Origin: Xiphias gladius
Taxonomy: Eukaryota; Chordata; Actinopteri; Istiophoriformes; Xiphiidae
Direction: 5' to 3'
DNA: 64,000 bases
NCBI RefSeq assembly: GCF_016859285.1
Contig: NC_053416.1
Location: forward strand, 6,708,501 to 6,772,500
Both the position numbers and the translations under genes were made by a program. Positions 27,901-37,754 of the stretch are shown here, piece after piece (position 1 is the first letter of the stretch; the number at the start of each line of letters is the position of its first letter). The notes beneath the pieces are model-generated. The model saw nothing but the letters and a program-made list of their open reading frames with translations. It ran no database searches and was not told the DNA's origin.

Positions 27901-28380
27901 AATTAGTTATATTAACACAGCAGCAAATCATGTCATATAATTTGTTACTAATATGTTACTTGTCCAATAACTTATGACCATATGGTGCCTTGTTTCAAAA
28001 ACTCAATACTGTACCTTTAAACAAACAAGACTTCAACCTAAACACTTAACTCAGACAAACACAAAAGTAAAACTAATCGAACCAGAAGCTACACCTTAAC
28101 TACATTTAATTTTAGGTCGACACTGAGAACAAACACTAACAAACAGTCAACTAAAACACACTAACATAAACCTTCCATTTCTACTGCTCTTCCTTTGTGT
28201 CCAGACTCATTGCAGACGAAGCTGGGTGAGTTGCTTCCCAGGGTTCTGGACGGTTCAACTGACGCAGTAGTGCTCAAAGACCCACCCAAAGTCCCCGTCA
28301 ACCAGGCCCTCGACCTGTGCAGTCGCCTGGCCGCTGTCATGGAGTCCATTCAAACCACCTCGATAGTCATCGTTAAGTAA
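5619..28380 (+). CDS. usp28: Ubiquitin carboxyl-terminal hydrolase 28, complete, 26 coding exons
   Basis: Nuclear cysteine protease that removes ubiquitin from substrates such as MYC and DNA-damage factors (known of the family). Exons: 5619-5663, 7988-8062, 9367-9487, 9887-9974, 10881-11043, 14744-14830, 15075-15212, 16331-16401, 16510-16586, 16663-16811, 16930-17057, 17343-17438, 17525-17704, 18374-18582, 19447-19517, 19778-20006, 20738-21073, 21282-21415, 22368-22643, 23099-23194, 24006-24184, 24666-24744, 26022-26101, 26813-26936, 27698-27896, 28205-28380. They total 3606 bp, 1201 codons plus stop; human is about 1077. In order: UBA-like segment (about 16-60), ubiquitin-interacting motif (84-99), USP catalytic domain with Cys157 (NVGNTCWFS), His585 (AGHYWAYIY) and Asn602 (KYNDIS), a dimerisation insert including a basic/acidic helix (381-412), an acidic Pro/Glu linker, and a conserved helical C-terminus ending TSIVIVK. 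USP25 is excluded by overall match to USP28. Confidence 0.96.
6486..6524. repeat. Compound GT and GA microsatellite (usp28 intron 1)
   Basis: GT units at 6486-6497, then GA units at 6505-6524. Confidence 0.85.
7024..7501. mobile_element. MITE-like element with about 30-bp terminal inverted repeats (usp28 intron 1)
   Basis: The left end, GCATTAAAGGAAGAGTTAAA and onward, is a near-perfect inverted repeat of the right end at 7472-7501; both arms run into CATTTTGGGAA-type sequence. The interior (TTAGATGAAAAGATTGATAC, AAAGACTGGAAACAGGAGGA, CCTCTAAAGCTCAC) is a pattern I recognise as a very common interspersed repeat of percomorph fishes. The open frame across 6943-7251 is a by-product of this element, not a gene. 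Confidence 0.75.
10290..10720 (+). repeat. High-copy teleost dispersed repeat family A, copy 1 (usp28 intron 4)
   Basis: Contains the blocks TACTTGATGGATTGGCACAA, CCAATACTTGGGTTTATTAC, AAATACCTGCAAAACC and a downstream run of GCTAAACATCAGCATGTTAA. The same blocks appear inverted at 51590-51905 and in part at 41130-41340. No coding capacity was seen; I recognise it as common in percomorphs but do not know its class. Confidence 0.65.
10881..20006 (+). CDS. usp28: usp28 exons 5-16: USP catalytic domain
   Basis: Exon 5 carries a basic stretch (MKRKRC, possible nuclear signal) and the Cys box; exon 16 carries the His box and the Asn of the triad. The spacing from His585 to Asn602 is 17 residues, as I remember for human His600 and Asn617. 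Exon 10 encodes [10 protein letters not shown] and [11 protein letters not shown]; exon 11 encodes [15 protein letters not shown]. Exons 12-15 encode the insert that in USP25/USP28 forms paired helices for dimerisation ([14 protein letters not shown], then [15 protein letters not shown]). Every intron tested obeys GT/AG and preserves phase, so no lesion is visible. Exon 13 is Ser/Pro-rich and diverged, as expected for a loop. Confidence 0.93.
15510..15665 (+). repeat. tRNA-derived SINE fragment (usp28 intron 7)
   Basis: The stretch from GCTGCTGTGGCTTGGGGTTTAAG to GGCTGGGGACCTTTGTTGCA, followed by CT-rich sequence and ATTAAAGACATAAAA, has the layout of a teleost tRNA-headed SINE with decayed A and B boxes. 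A related head (ATGGTTAAGACACTTATGT) is at 62529-62600. Confidence 0.5.
18830..19010 (+). repeat. Dispersed repeat family D fragment (usp28 intron 14)
   Basis: Carries ATAAAACCAAAACAATGAGC with a following GAGCTGAGGGTGACTGCGAA, matching in type 63295-63360 at the far end of the window. No coding potential. Confidence 0.4.
19427..19443 (+). repeat. TG microsatellite abutting the usp28 exon 15 acceptor
   Basis: A TG run occupies the place of the polypyrimidine tract and stops three bases before the acceptor AG at 19445-19446. Confidence 0.85.
20738..22643 (+). CDS. usp28: usp28 exons 17-19: expanded acidic Pro/Glu linker
   Basis: Exon 17 begins with the conserved [20 protein letters not shown], then becomes Pro/Glu/Asp-rich ([18 protein letters not shown]). 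Exon 18 (21282-21415) and exon 19 (22368-22643) continue as low-complexity acidic sequence rich in Glu, Ser, Pro and Gln. Together these explain most of the extra length over human USP28. Exon 19 is 276 bp and phase 0 at both ends, so it can be skipped without a frameshift. Human USP28 has a tissue-specific cassette in this part of the protein (from memory), so exon 19 may be optional here. SQ dipeptides fall at about residues 786-787 and 798-799. Confidence 0.85.
23099..28380 (+). CDS. usp28: usp28 exons 20-26: conserved C-terminal region
   Basis: Exon 20 encodes [19 protein letters not shown], nearly identical to the human segment. Exons 21-25 encode predicted helical sequence ([19 protein letters not shown], then [19 protein letters not shown], then [19 protein letters not shown]). 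Exon 26 ends with [21 protein letters not shown] and TAA at 28378-28380. Exon 23 has two adjacent possible acceptors (GCAGCAG at 26018-26024); the longer form restores the human length at QEYMQWHDDY. No frameshift was found. Confidence 0.92.
25560..25900 (+). repeat. Dispersed repeat family C, copy 1
   Basis: Lies in the usp28 intron before exon 23. It shares the GTTGTTGGTTTTGGTCTTTT and GGGATTTGTCGACA blocks, and a following CCTTATCCTATAAGA block, with 30440-30520. Limits are approximate. Confidence 0.5.
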
Positions 28381-29935
28381 AGTCCCGAATGAAACCCCCA
28401 ACAACCTCCTTCAAATGTGCGTCCTAATTGCAAGCAACTTGGATGGTGGATCGTTCTTTACTGACGGACTGTGGGGTTGAGACATCATGTAGTTTTCAGC
28501 AGGCCCAACTGTGTATTTCACTGTATTCGCTGGTTTGGCATCGCACATGAACATCATTTCGATGTGCTAACATAGCGAGATGTAAGCACTCATTAGGGGT
28601 AGATAGGGGATGGGGCAGGGCTGTCACCACACGCTTACAGGCTCGTTACAGCAGCATTACCACACCCAGAAATTTTAACCCGAAGAGCTTTTTCAGAAGT
28701 TCTCGACAGGCTTCAAAACTCTCAACATGATTAAATGACATCCTCAGAGTTCTTCTCAGCAGCTTTCACGTATGCCCCCTTCTTGCCCACCGCCAGCAAG
28801 CCCCATCTGTTAAAAAACAACAACAAAAAAAATACCAACAGTATTTAAAAGTCATAATGGCCTTAAAAACGCCGCAGGTTATGCAAAAGAGGCCAATAAG
28901 GTAGCAGCGCACTGTAATTTCTTTCTCCTACGACCTGCAGAACTGGCAAACATAATACAGGTATTTATTGACCTGATATCGGTTAACATCTACATGTCAT
29001 AGACATCAGATTCTCTTTGACTTTAAATGCACACTTGTGGTACCCTCTCTTGAGAGTGCATTACTTACTCACATACATACAGAGCTGGTGCCACGTAGTG
29101 GCTACGATCTTTTCCTTCAAACTGTAGAGAGAACGGTAAAGATTTATGTAGCCATAACCAGCTTCTCTCCTGTGTTGCTCTCATCACCCAAACAATTATT
29201 AATGAAACCAACCTGGTGAAACCATGAAATAATAATACATCAGCAGAACAATGAAGCATTAGATTCTCTGAAAAGTTCATATATGGTTACATGTTTTACT
29301 GACTGGCAAACTTGTTAACTTTAAAAAACTGGCTACATCAGACTGTCACTCAACTCTGCAGGGAGTGACTAGATTGCTGATCTGTTGATTGTGTTGCTAA
29401 GCAGTGTGAACGCACGATTAAGCCTTCATACAGGGCTAAAAAAAAAACCAAACCACTAGATTTGTACTGCACAGTAACAAATAATGTTTTGTAGCTTTTT
29501 TTAAAATATATGTTTTATATTACTTTGTATTTTTCCAAAACAGACTAGGAAATTTTACATGTAGATGATGATATCTACAGCACAATTAGGCATAAAAATA
29601 ATAATGGCAAGGTTTTCTGTCCCTTTTTTTTTTTTTTTCTTCTTTCCTAAAAGGCTGCTGCACAGTCAGATCTCAGCACATCTGTGGACTGGATCTGATA
29701 GTGAGTGGCAACTCTTCTCTGAGTGACAGTGCCCTGTTGGACAGCACCTTGCATTTACAAAATGTGCCTTTACTGCCTTGTTGAAGGGGTTCTCTGTAAA
29801 CCACAGAAGCCCTTTGAAAGGAAAGACCAGCAACATGGAGCTCCTGTAACGGCCATTTCTGGCTGATTGATTCACACTGCCTTTTCACTTGTAGTCTGTG
29901 ATGATACTCAATAAATGTTTAAATACTCTCTGTAT
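28381..29935 (+). promoter_or_regulatory. usp28: usp28 3' UTR with polyadenylation signal
   Basis: After the stop there is no further coding exon. The first well-placed AATAAA is at 29910-29915, followed by a T-rich region, giving a 3' UTR of about 1.55 kb. A 14-base T tract ends near 29638. No antisense gene was recognised. Confidence 0.5.
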
Positions 29936-30234
29936 ACTGCTTCATTATTGACTGTCTTCATAATAGCATAGTTTCTATAGCATAGTTTGTCTGCTTATTT
30001 AGGGATTAAGGCTGGTTATAACTATACATTTTACTCGTTGTCACATAATCCTATGAAAATACCGAAACCAAAGATGAATTAACTCTACTAACGTACTAGT
30101 ATTGTCGGCAGAGTCAAATCCTGACATAGTGTTTCCTCTGTACCATGGAGCTCCATTGTTGTCCAAAACCACTCTAGTTTATTTTTGACTAAATCCCACA
30201 GACATTGTCCTGCTGCCGTAATTATTCTCTAGAG

Positions 30235-30540
30235 CACCAAATGTCTAACAAACAAATGCACTATTTACTCCTGTTTGAGCACCGTTTGCTCAAAACAGTG
30301 CCCGGCTGTTCTGAGAAATTACTGGGCCTTTTTTACAATATATATTTGTGAGCAAATTTCAAAGATTTACACCTTCAGCAGGAACCAGTGGGCTAATAGA
30401 CGGGTTAGAGAAGCCAGAAAGTGCTTAGAGACAGACTAAGGTATTGTTGGTTGTGGTCTTTTAATGGGATTTGTTGACATTAAGGAAATATAAAATACTT
30501 CCAGCCTTATCCTTTAACAGATATTGTTGTTTTCCTCTGA
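30235..30540 (+). repeat. Dispersed repeat family C, copy 2
   Basis: The stretch around 30440-30480 (TTGTTGGTTGTGGTCTTTTA, then GGGATTTGTTGACA) closely matches 25772-25815 in the usp28 intron. The part around 30255-30290 (AACAAATGCACTATTTACTC) matches 52620-52645 in a bckdk intron. Shared unlinked blocks mark an interspersed element; its class is unknown. Confidence 0.5.
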
Positions 30541-31689
30541 CATCCAGCAATCTAAATTCGTATTTTCACAGATTGGGCCATGAGTAATTCTATTTGCATG
30601 GTTAGCAGTTAAAATCGCTTGTTCTACAGGCCATGTGTTATCTTAAGTGCTGGAATTCGGTGTATTTCTGTGGCTTTAGCTGGGAAAAGCACACATAATC
30701 TTCCCAAATTCGCATAAGCCCCTTTTATCTTGGTGTGTAATACTGTACAACAACAGTGTGCTATTTAATTATGCAATGAGGCCTTTACGATTAATCAGAT
30801 TTAAATGCACATCAAAGATGCAATTACCCTGAGATTAAGACAATAATACTAGTGAGTCGGAGTCGACACCGGGGTAGATTAACTTCTGATTTTCACTGGT
30901 CTCTGTTTTCGATAGCTGCCCCGAGGTGGGATGTGTGAGGACCGAGGCGAGGGGGGCTGTTGATGATATGTCTACAGCTGTCCGAAGGTGTCGGGACACG
31001 TACTGTTATTGTTCCCTCCGAAGTTTGTCATTTGATGACAAACTTCAGTTACGCATCTTTAAAGTAGCATATAAGTCCAATGCTTCCTGGACGACATTTT
31101 GCAAAAGTAGTAGTAATGTGGTCTTACAGTTGTTTTGCACACAACCACATCGGTTTTAGTACCTGTGGTTTACTGCTTTGTTTATACAAATTTAAACAGT
31201 GATGCCATTGTCGTCGTCATAGGAGCGAAATTTACACACCAGATAGAGGATTCCTGCATTTGCATGGATGAACCACTATTTCAGATGAAGCCCGACAACA
31301 CCTCAGCAACACTGCGACCCAGAGAAAAAACATTACTGTTGCAGCGTGAAATGAAAGTGGTTTTTGCAGAGCTTGCGGCAGGGTGTTGTTTTGACATCTA
31401 TCTCGGATGGGTGAGCGATAGATGGGGTCAAGAATATTTGTTGTCCATTCTATTTGATTCGTCAGTTTGACAGAATGATGGCATTCGTGGGCCTGCTGTC
31501 ATTTTTCTTTAGCATTATGAGCATGCGGAAAATGCGTGTTTGTGTGTTTTATCTGCATGTATTTTGCATTGAGATGGAAATGAGCACTGTTCACTATCCT
31601 ATAGGCTCTGGGTGATTGCTGCACAGCATCTACCTAAACTTTATGGTATTTGTGATTGTCCTGACACAGTTATCGATCTGGGCTCTCAC

Positions 31690-31825
31690 TACCTTCGTCA
31701 AGGCGGTTATGTTTTCAACCCGTGCCTGGTCGTTGATGTCTTTGTCAGGATTACTCAAGAAGTACTGAACTGATGTGCACCAAAGTTGGTGGAAGGAGGG
31801 TCCATGGACCAAGGGACTTAAAAAA
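31690..31825 (+). repeat. Dispersed repeat family B (LINE-tail-like), copy 1
   Basis: Contains GTCAGGATTACTCAAGAAGT, CTGATGTGCACCAAAGTTGG and TGGAAGGAGGGTCCATGGAC. The same order occurs inverted at 60835-60960. It resembles the 3' tail of a fish non-LTR element; the assignment is tentative. Confidence 0.45.
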
Positions 31826-31889
31826 AAAAAAGAATTAAGAAGTACTGGTGGCAAGGGTTTGGCAGTCCTACTAAATCAGTGCTTAGTAA

Positions 31890-32140
31890 TCTCCCTTTGC
31901 AAACTGTTAAATATGGGTGTAAATGTTGTTCTTTGAGGCTGTGGGGAATGGATTCCAGTAAATACCAGCAAATTCTGGATGCAGATGTCATGCAAGTCAG
32001 TGAAGAAACTGAAGCTGAGAAGAGGCTGGCTTAAAATCCACCATGATCTACTCCAAGAAGACACAAGCTGAAGCTTTTGGAACGGCCCTCGCAGTCCCCT
32101 GGCTTGAACGCTACTGAAAATCTGTGGGTAGATCTTAAAC

Positions 32141-32227
<87 letters not shown>

Positions 32228-32572
32228 AAGGCAGCCTGAAAATCTCTCAGAACTTGAGGTGATCAGCAGGAGGAGTGGGTGAAGGAGAATAACAGAAAAA
32301 CTCTCATTTAGCCACTAACAGCGTTGGCAAGCTGTGACATCAATCACCAATGGGGAGGATACTCAGTGCTGACTTAGTAGGGTGTCCACAGTTTTGCACA
32401 CGCCACAGTTACTGTTGAGTTAGTTTTTTTTATTTTTCTGTGTTTTAAGTTGATGAAGCTAGAAGTAAAAGTGCATCACCGTTTTTAATATTCTTTCCTG
32501 CAGGGGTTGAATTTACTTCTCTTCACTTCAAAGTCAGCCAAGTATACAATTTGCCAAACTTTTGCATACAGC
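31890..32572 (+). mobile_element. Decayed Tc1/mariner-like transposon, 3' half
   Basis: Reads as the C-terminal part of a Tc1-like transposase followed by its 3' end. The frame at 32077-32150 keeps PSQSPGLNATENLWVDLK, close to the family motif around the last catalytic acidic residue (consensus PSQSPDLN then ENLW), with Asp changed to Gly. Upstream AAATCCACCATGATCTACTC lies in the preceding coding part. A TG microsatellite (32145-32222) interrupts the frame. The right end reads GCCAAACTTTTGCATACAG, the usual terminus of this family. The 5' half is missing or unrecognisable. The copy is clearly inactive. It stops about 20 bp before the CpG-rich orai2 5' region. Confidence 0.75.
32145..32222 (+). 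repeat. TG microsatellite, about 39 units
   Basis: Uninterrupted TG dinucleotides lie inside the Tc1-like relic; this is the longest dinucleotide tract in the window. Confidence 0.95.
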
Positions 32573-32589
32573 TTTGAATCGACGCTTTT

Positions 32590-33360
32590 CCTCCAACGTG
32601 AGTGTCGCGCTTTTATTTTGAAGGCAACACGCCCAACCGGAAGCCTTCGCTCGGGACTTCGGGTTACCTCGCCTCCGGTGGGTCTCTGGTCCGAACGACC
32701 CAAGCCGAGAAAAAAAAAAAAAACGATACCCGCCGAACTTAGCCGGCGGAGAAGGAGGGGAAGCCGAAACTCAGGTACGCTAAGCATGGCGGAGGGGAGT
32801 TGCGTTGTTCCAGACCCTGGCTCGAACGCCGGAGCGGAACGGGGGTATTGTTAATTAGTGCAACCGAAGAGCGGAAGTCGTTGAAACCAAAACACTTTAT
32901 TTATTTTTTTTTTTAGCGGTCTGGGCATTTCATTTATTGTGTTTTGCAACGTGGAGAGAAGACAAGACCCTCTGGGAGTTTGTCTCGGTCCCTGACAAGG
33001 CACTTCGGCAGACAGGTAAGCTGAAATGACGGGGTCTTTAACTGCATCACGGACGCGCCACACGTTTAGCGATCGCGTTGATTAGTTAGCTAACTAAGTG
33101 AGCTAGCTAGAGGAGTCGGCGTCTGTCGTTGTCGGGATTCTTGGACGCTTTTTTGGTGCCGCTACCAGCCACGGTGGGTGGACGTGATTTCGGTCTCATT
33201 CATGCGCCGGAGTCTTTTACATCGATGTTGGCCATTAAGGCAGTCGCCCCGGTGGACCAAGCTCCGGTTAGCCCACCTCGGTGACCGGATCCTGCTAACT
33301 TATCCCTGTTGTAGATATACGTCGAGTCGTAAAAGGTGCACCCGCCTGCTGACCTGTTAG
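32590..33360 (+). promoter_or_regulatory. orai2: orai2 CpG-rich promoter and 5' UTR exon region
   Basis: CG dinucleotides become frequent here after AT-rich flanks. Two donor-like sites could end a non-coding first exon: CTCAG then GTACGC at 32774/32775, and GACAG then GTAAGC at 33015/33016. Either would splice to the acceptor at 35568-35569. Between them lies a 22-codon upstream reading frame (32786-32854) whose ATG sits in CATGGCGGAGG, which resembles a YY1 or initiator context. Exact starts cannot be set from sequence alone. Confidence 0.55.
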
Positions 33361-34055
33361 CCCATGTAAAATCAGGAGATTTAAAGGTGTGTGTGTGTGG
33401 GTGTGTGTATTTGGGGGGTTGGTGATTTGGAGGAGTATTACCAAGAGACCACACACAGTGAGGGGGGGGCACATAACTCTTCTGCGTTTTTACATATGAT
33501 GCATCGTTTAAACTCTGCCCGCTGAGACACGCCAGCTATTTCCGAGCACCGGCTAGTTTTGTACATCCAGTTAACTTGCAAGCCGTAACACTCCGGTTTC
33601 GAGAACGTTGTTGGTCTGATGGTTACTGCACCTGTTTGTACAAACTCGGGGAAAAAAAAAAATCAGTGGTTTGTGTCTTTGCATGGTCGAAGTCTTTCGG
33701 TTGGCAGAGGCGAACAGGTAGTCGGGCTGTGAGCTGACCTGGTTTCACATTATGTGGCCAGAGGCTTCGGCATATGAAACCCGGGATCATACAGAAAAAA
33801 AAAACCCCTACAGCGGCCACAACGTTATGTGTGTGTGTTTTTATTTAACATAGATTTTTAATCATTGCTGCGTTTCAAGTGTCGAAACGGACATCAAACA
33901 CGAACCGATCATCACCATCATCATCATCAAAAGAGAATGCAAAGTGAGGCAACCGCTCGCATTTCCTCAACCGCCAGCCGACGGTAACCTCCCACGGCGA
34001 CTTGGCACTGGGCCCCTTGTTTGTGTCTTTTTTTTTTTTTTTTTTTTGACGACAC

Positions 34056-34090
<35 letters not shown>

Positions 34091-35569
34091 ACGACCTCTG
34101 ACCTCAGGCTCCGGGACATTTGAATTGGGGAAAAAAAAAAAAAAAAGCACGTGCCCCCGGAAGGGGCCGAGGAGTTAAACCCGCGGGTGCATGATGGGAT
34201 GATCAGCATCGACACCTGTTCCTCTTCCATTTCTCGATTCTGGTGGTCCTGGGGTGTCCCGAAGAGTTCACATTTTGGGGCATTTTTCCACAGTTTATCG
34301 TGATTATTTAAAAAAAAAAAAAATAAATAAATGATCCAATCTAGCAACAAAAACATTGTGAGGAAAAGGGGGAATGGAAGCACAGATGCTGCTGTATTTT
34401 AAAAAACTCCCCTGGTTTGTACTCATGCTTGTGTCTTTGCCCGTAATAGTTCTTTCCTGATCCCCCTCCGTCTCACACTGCTTTCACTCACTCACACACA
34501 CACACACCCACACACACTACCGAGAAAGTTGCCACTCTTTACAACTCCCCTGAATCTTTGCCAGCGGCACGTTGGAGCAAACACGTCGTGGTGACGGAAC
34601 GGACTTCGTGCTGCCGTTGGCAAGTTTGCTATGGGGTTGTGGGAATATTTGTAGTTGACCTTAAAAGGGCCAAGATGTTGTTGAAGGTGAACAGAAACAT
34701 GGAGCCAGAGTGACTGACGGGTAACGGGACAGATAACGTAGATTGCGCTCTAATGTGACTTAGAAAGGCTAAGCTGTATGGCTGTTGCATGTAGTTTATG
34801 CTTAAAGGAACATAACGCAATGTAACATCAGGAAATGGTCGGTGGAGTATTAGGATTAGAATGAAAATGATAACGTCTGGGGAAAATGTCATTTTTCTTT
34901 TTGACTGTAGGTCTTCGTGTATGCATTTGGAGGTGATTTAAAATTAAACAGTAAAGCATTAAAGTCACTACAAACAATTTTGAGCGTATGTTTTTGAAGC
35001 ATATTATCGTTTAACACACTGATTATTTGGTTACTATCATGATATCAATTAATAAACGGGGATTGGTCGGGTACTCATGATTGATGAGTTGCTCTTCATA
35101 AAGTTGTTGGTTTGTATATTTAGGTGGATCATTGTGTTTTCTGGTCGAGTTGTGTATATTTGTATAAAAGCCTTTTATGGACAGGAGCTGGCAAAACTGT
35201 CTCGGGCTATAAATATGCTGTGGTATGTGGCAATGATCCAGGCTATGCACTTGTCCCAATACATAATAAACATTAAATGACACCATTTTAGTGGTTTTAC
35301 TCAGACATGACAGGACTGTTAGTGACAAGCAGTTTCACACATGCCGTATGTACGATGATTGTTGTGATTTTGTTGAGGATTTTTTTTTTTCCCCACCTCT
35401 TTTGCCCACCACCATGAGGTGTAAGAATTTTTTTTTATATATATATATCTTTTTATTTTATGTGATTTATGTTTTTTAAGTCACACAGCTTACCCTGCAA
35501 CCTCTAATGTACTCCCTTTTGAGGGGGAGCTAGAGACAGCGATGACGCTCTCGCCTTTATCCCCACCAG
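33016..35569 (+). other. orai2 intron 1 (5' UTR intron)
   Basis: Holds no coding sequence. Contains T and A runs (34029-34047, 34131-34146, 34310-34324), a GT microsatellite at 34058-34088, and mixed GT repeats near 33388-33410. The acceptor is CCCCACCAG ending at 35569, six bases before the start codon. Confidence 0.6.
34058..34088. repeat. GT microsatellite (orai2 intron 1)
   Basis: About 15 GT units, preceded by a 19-base T run. Confidence 0.9.
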
Positions 35570-35574
35570 GTGCA

Positions 35575-37754
35575 ATGAGCAGCGAGCTGAACGTTCCTTC
35601 GGGTTCCCCGGCCCCCGGGGTCTCGGAGCGGCCTCCAGACGGCGGGGGGATGGACTACAGGGACTGGGTGCGGCGCAGTTACCTGGAGCTGGTCAGCTCC
35701 AACCACCACTCGGTGCAGGCCCTGTCCTGGAGGAAGCTCTACTTGAGCCGGGCCAAGCTGAAGGCCTCCAGCCGAACCTCTGCGCTGCTCTCTGGCTTCG
35801 CGATGGTCAGTCATGTTCACCCTCCTGACCAGCTTCAATGCAACATAGCCTCTTAGGGGTCCTGGCCGCTTGTTTTTCATGCATCTGATGTGCCGCAGCC
35901 ACCTGGCAGCTGATGGCTTCTGTTCCTTTCAGTAGCACAGATCATCTAGTGACGACAATCCCACACAGTGACCTACGTGCCAACTGTTAATGCATTTGTG
36001 GGCAGGAACTGGTTTTGAACTTCCTCTTTGTGCTTTCAAGATGCCGAAAAGCAACCTTTATGCTTATAGTTGGTCCTCTGGATTTAATTTTCTATCAACT
36101 TAAATCATCATTACATGGCTTTAGGGCAACCGACCATCAGTGGTCTTACATCTGAGCATCATTATGCACCTTTTATGGTGTTGGATTACAACTGTATTAC
36201 CACATGAAATGTATTTTTTAATATACAAAACAGACCTTTTTGACAGAACTCTTTAAGTTTAAACCACATGCATGTCAGCTTTAAGATACTGCAAGCCAGG
36301 GTTTATACTGCTGTTCATCATAAATATTCTGGACACCAAGTTTTTTTTTTTTCTCAGTGGTTTCATAATTTTCATAATCGATTTAATTGTTTCAGAAGCA
36401 AAACTGCCAAACATTCTCTGGTTCCAGCTTCTCAAATGTGACCAATTGCAGCTTGCGGTACATTGTCATTTTAGGTTTGCTATGGCAGCTTGCTCTAAAT
36501 GCTACGCTATCCACAAGCCTCAGCTACTGTTGCTATGCAGTTATGCTGTACAACACCATCATCACAGAATACATCTAAAACTGACCCAGAATCTGAAATT
36601 GAATTTTCTTACTGCTGAGTGTTTTATCAGGTTTCTTCAAAGTGTAATCTTTACCTTCCACTTGCTGTTAATGGTACGAGTAATGGAATTTCTAGCTCTG
36701 TGATTGGATGCTTATTGAAATATATCTTGGGGTTCATATTGGACTTCCCTTTAGCTTTTATATCCACAGGCTTGTCTTTCTTTTTTTTTTTTTTTCTAAT
36801 CAAAGGACCAGATATTTTCTAACAGAGTTGTTCACGTTTTTAGCTGTTTATTCAACCAGGACCAGCCTTGAAGAGTTCCATTGTTTAGTCAGCTAACATT
36901 GCCTGCAGAAAATGACTTTTCCTTCCGAGACATGTGACGCCTGAAATAGCTGTAGCACTGGTGGGCTATGCACTGTAATTGTCACGTGAAGGTCCCAAGA
37001 TATGTGAAACGTGTTGAGATGACCTCAGGCCATCGGAAGAGAGGGAAAATGACCTGATTTAATGAGTTTGTTTACACGCCACAGGATCTTTGTGTGAACG
37101 TTACCTGGTCGTGATGTGCACATGGACATGCGGTAACCTGGTTATTCATATCCCTGTTTGGTATAGGTGGCCATGGTGGAGGTGCAGCTGGAGATGCAGT
37201 ACAGTTACCCTCGTGTGCTCCTCATCGCCTTCAGTGTGTGCACCACCGTGCTGGTGGCAGTGCACCTCTTCGCTCTGCTGATCAGCACCTGCATCCTGCC
37301 CAACGTGGAGGCCGTCAGCAACATCCACAACCTCAACTCCGTCAGCGAGTCGCCTCACGAGCGCATGCACCACTACATCGAGCTGGCCTGGGGCTTTTCA
37401 ACGGCCCTGGGCATCCTGCTGTTTTTAGCGGAGGTTGTGCTCCTCTGCTGGATTAAGTTTCTGCCCGTGGACTCCGGCGGGGCCAAAAAGGCAACCGCCT
37501 GCTGCACCACAACAGCCACCGCTGTGACGAAGCCCACGTCATCCTCGCCTGTGCAGCAGAACAGCGGCTGGCAGGCTGCGCTGGCCTCCACCATAATCAT
37601 GGTCCCGGTGGGGGTGATTTTTGTGGTGTTCACCATACACTTCTATCGCTCTCTGGTGCGCCACAAGACAGAGCGACACCACCAGGAGATTGAGGAACTG
37701 CACAAGATTAAGGTACAGCTGGACGGCCACGAGAGAGGCCTCCAGACTGTGTGA
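35575..37754 (+). CDS. orai2: ORAI calcium release-activated calcium channel subunit 2
   Basis: Pore-forming subunit of the store-operated calcium channel in the plasma membrane, opened by STIM proteins of the endoplasmic reticulum (known of the family). Two coding exons, 35575-35805 and 37167-37754, give 272 codons plus TGA; human ORAI2 has 254. The start [10 protein letters not shown] and [15 protein letters not shown] identify ORAI2 rather than ORAI1 or ORAI3. The conserved cytosolic helix ([20 protein letters not shown], 49-68) leads into transmembrane helix 1; the selectivity-filter glutamate is Glu82 in VAMVEVQL, at the exon junction. Helix 2 covers about 94-117, helix 3 follows [10 protein letters not shown], and helix 4 is near [13 protein letters not shown]. 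The C-terminal coiled coil [18 protein letters not shown] is the STIM contact. The linker between helices 3 and 4 is longer and Thr-rich. An in-frame ATG at 35542 lies in the intron and would matter only for an unspliced transcript. Confidence 0.95.

Larger units (their letters stand above)
29936..31890. other. Intergenic spacer usp28-orai2
   Basis: Contains a dispersed repeat (about 30235-30540) shared with 25560-25900, a perfect short inverted repeat at 31020-31046, and a LINE-tail-like repeat at about 31690-31820. An open stretch at 31135-31470 does not resemble any protein I know, and I do not call it a gene. Confidence 0.5.

Noticed and set aside
32145-32222. Cys-Val repeat protein from the TG tract
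   Set aside because: It is a dinucleotide microsatellite translated in frame.
32507-32854. 115-codon open frame across the orai2 5' region
   Set aside because: It starts inside the Tc1-like relic and runs through an A run; composition is that of CG-rich leader sequence.
35542-35574. Eleven-residue N-terminal extension of orai2
   Set aside because: The upstream ATG is in the intron before a good acceptor; human ORAI2 starts at the residue chosen here.
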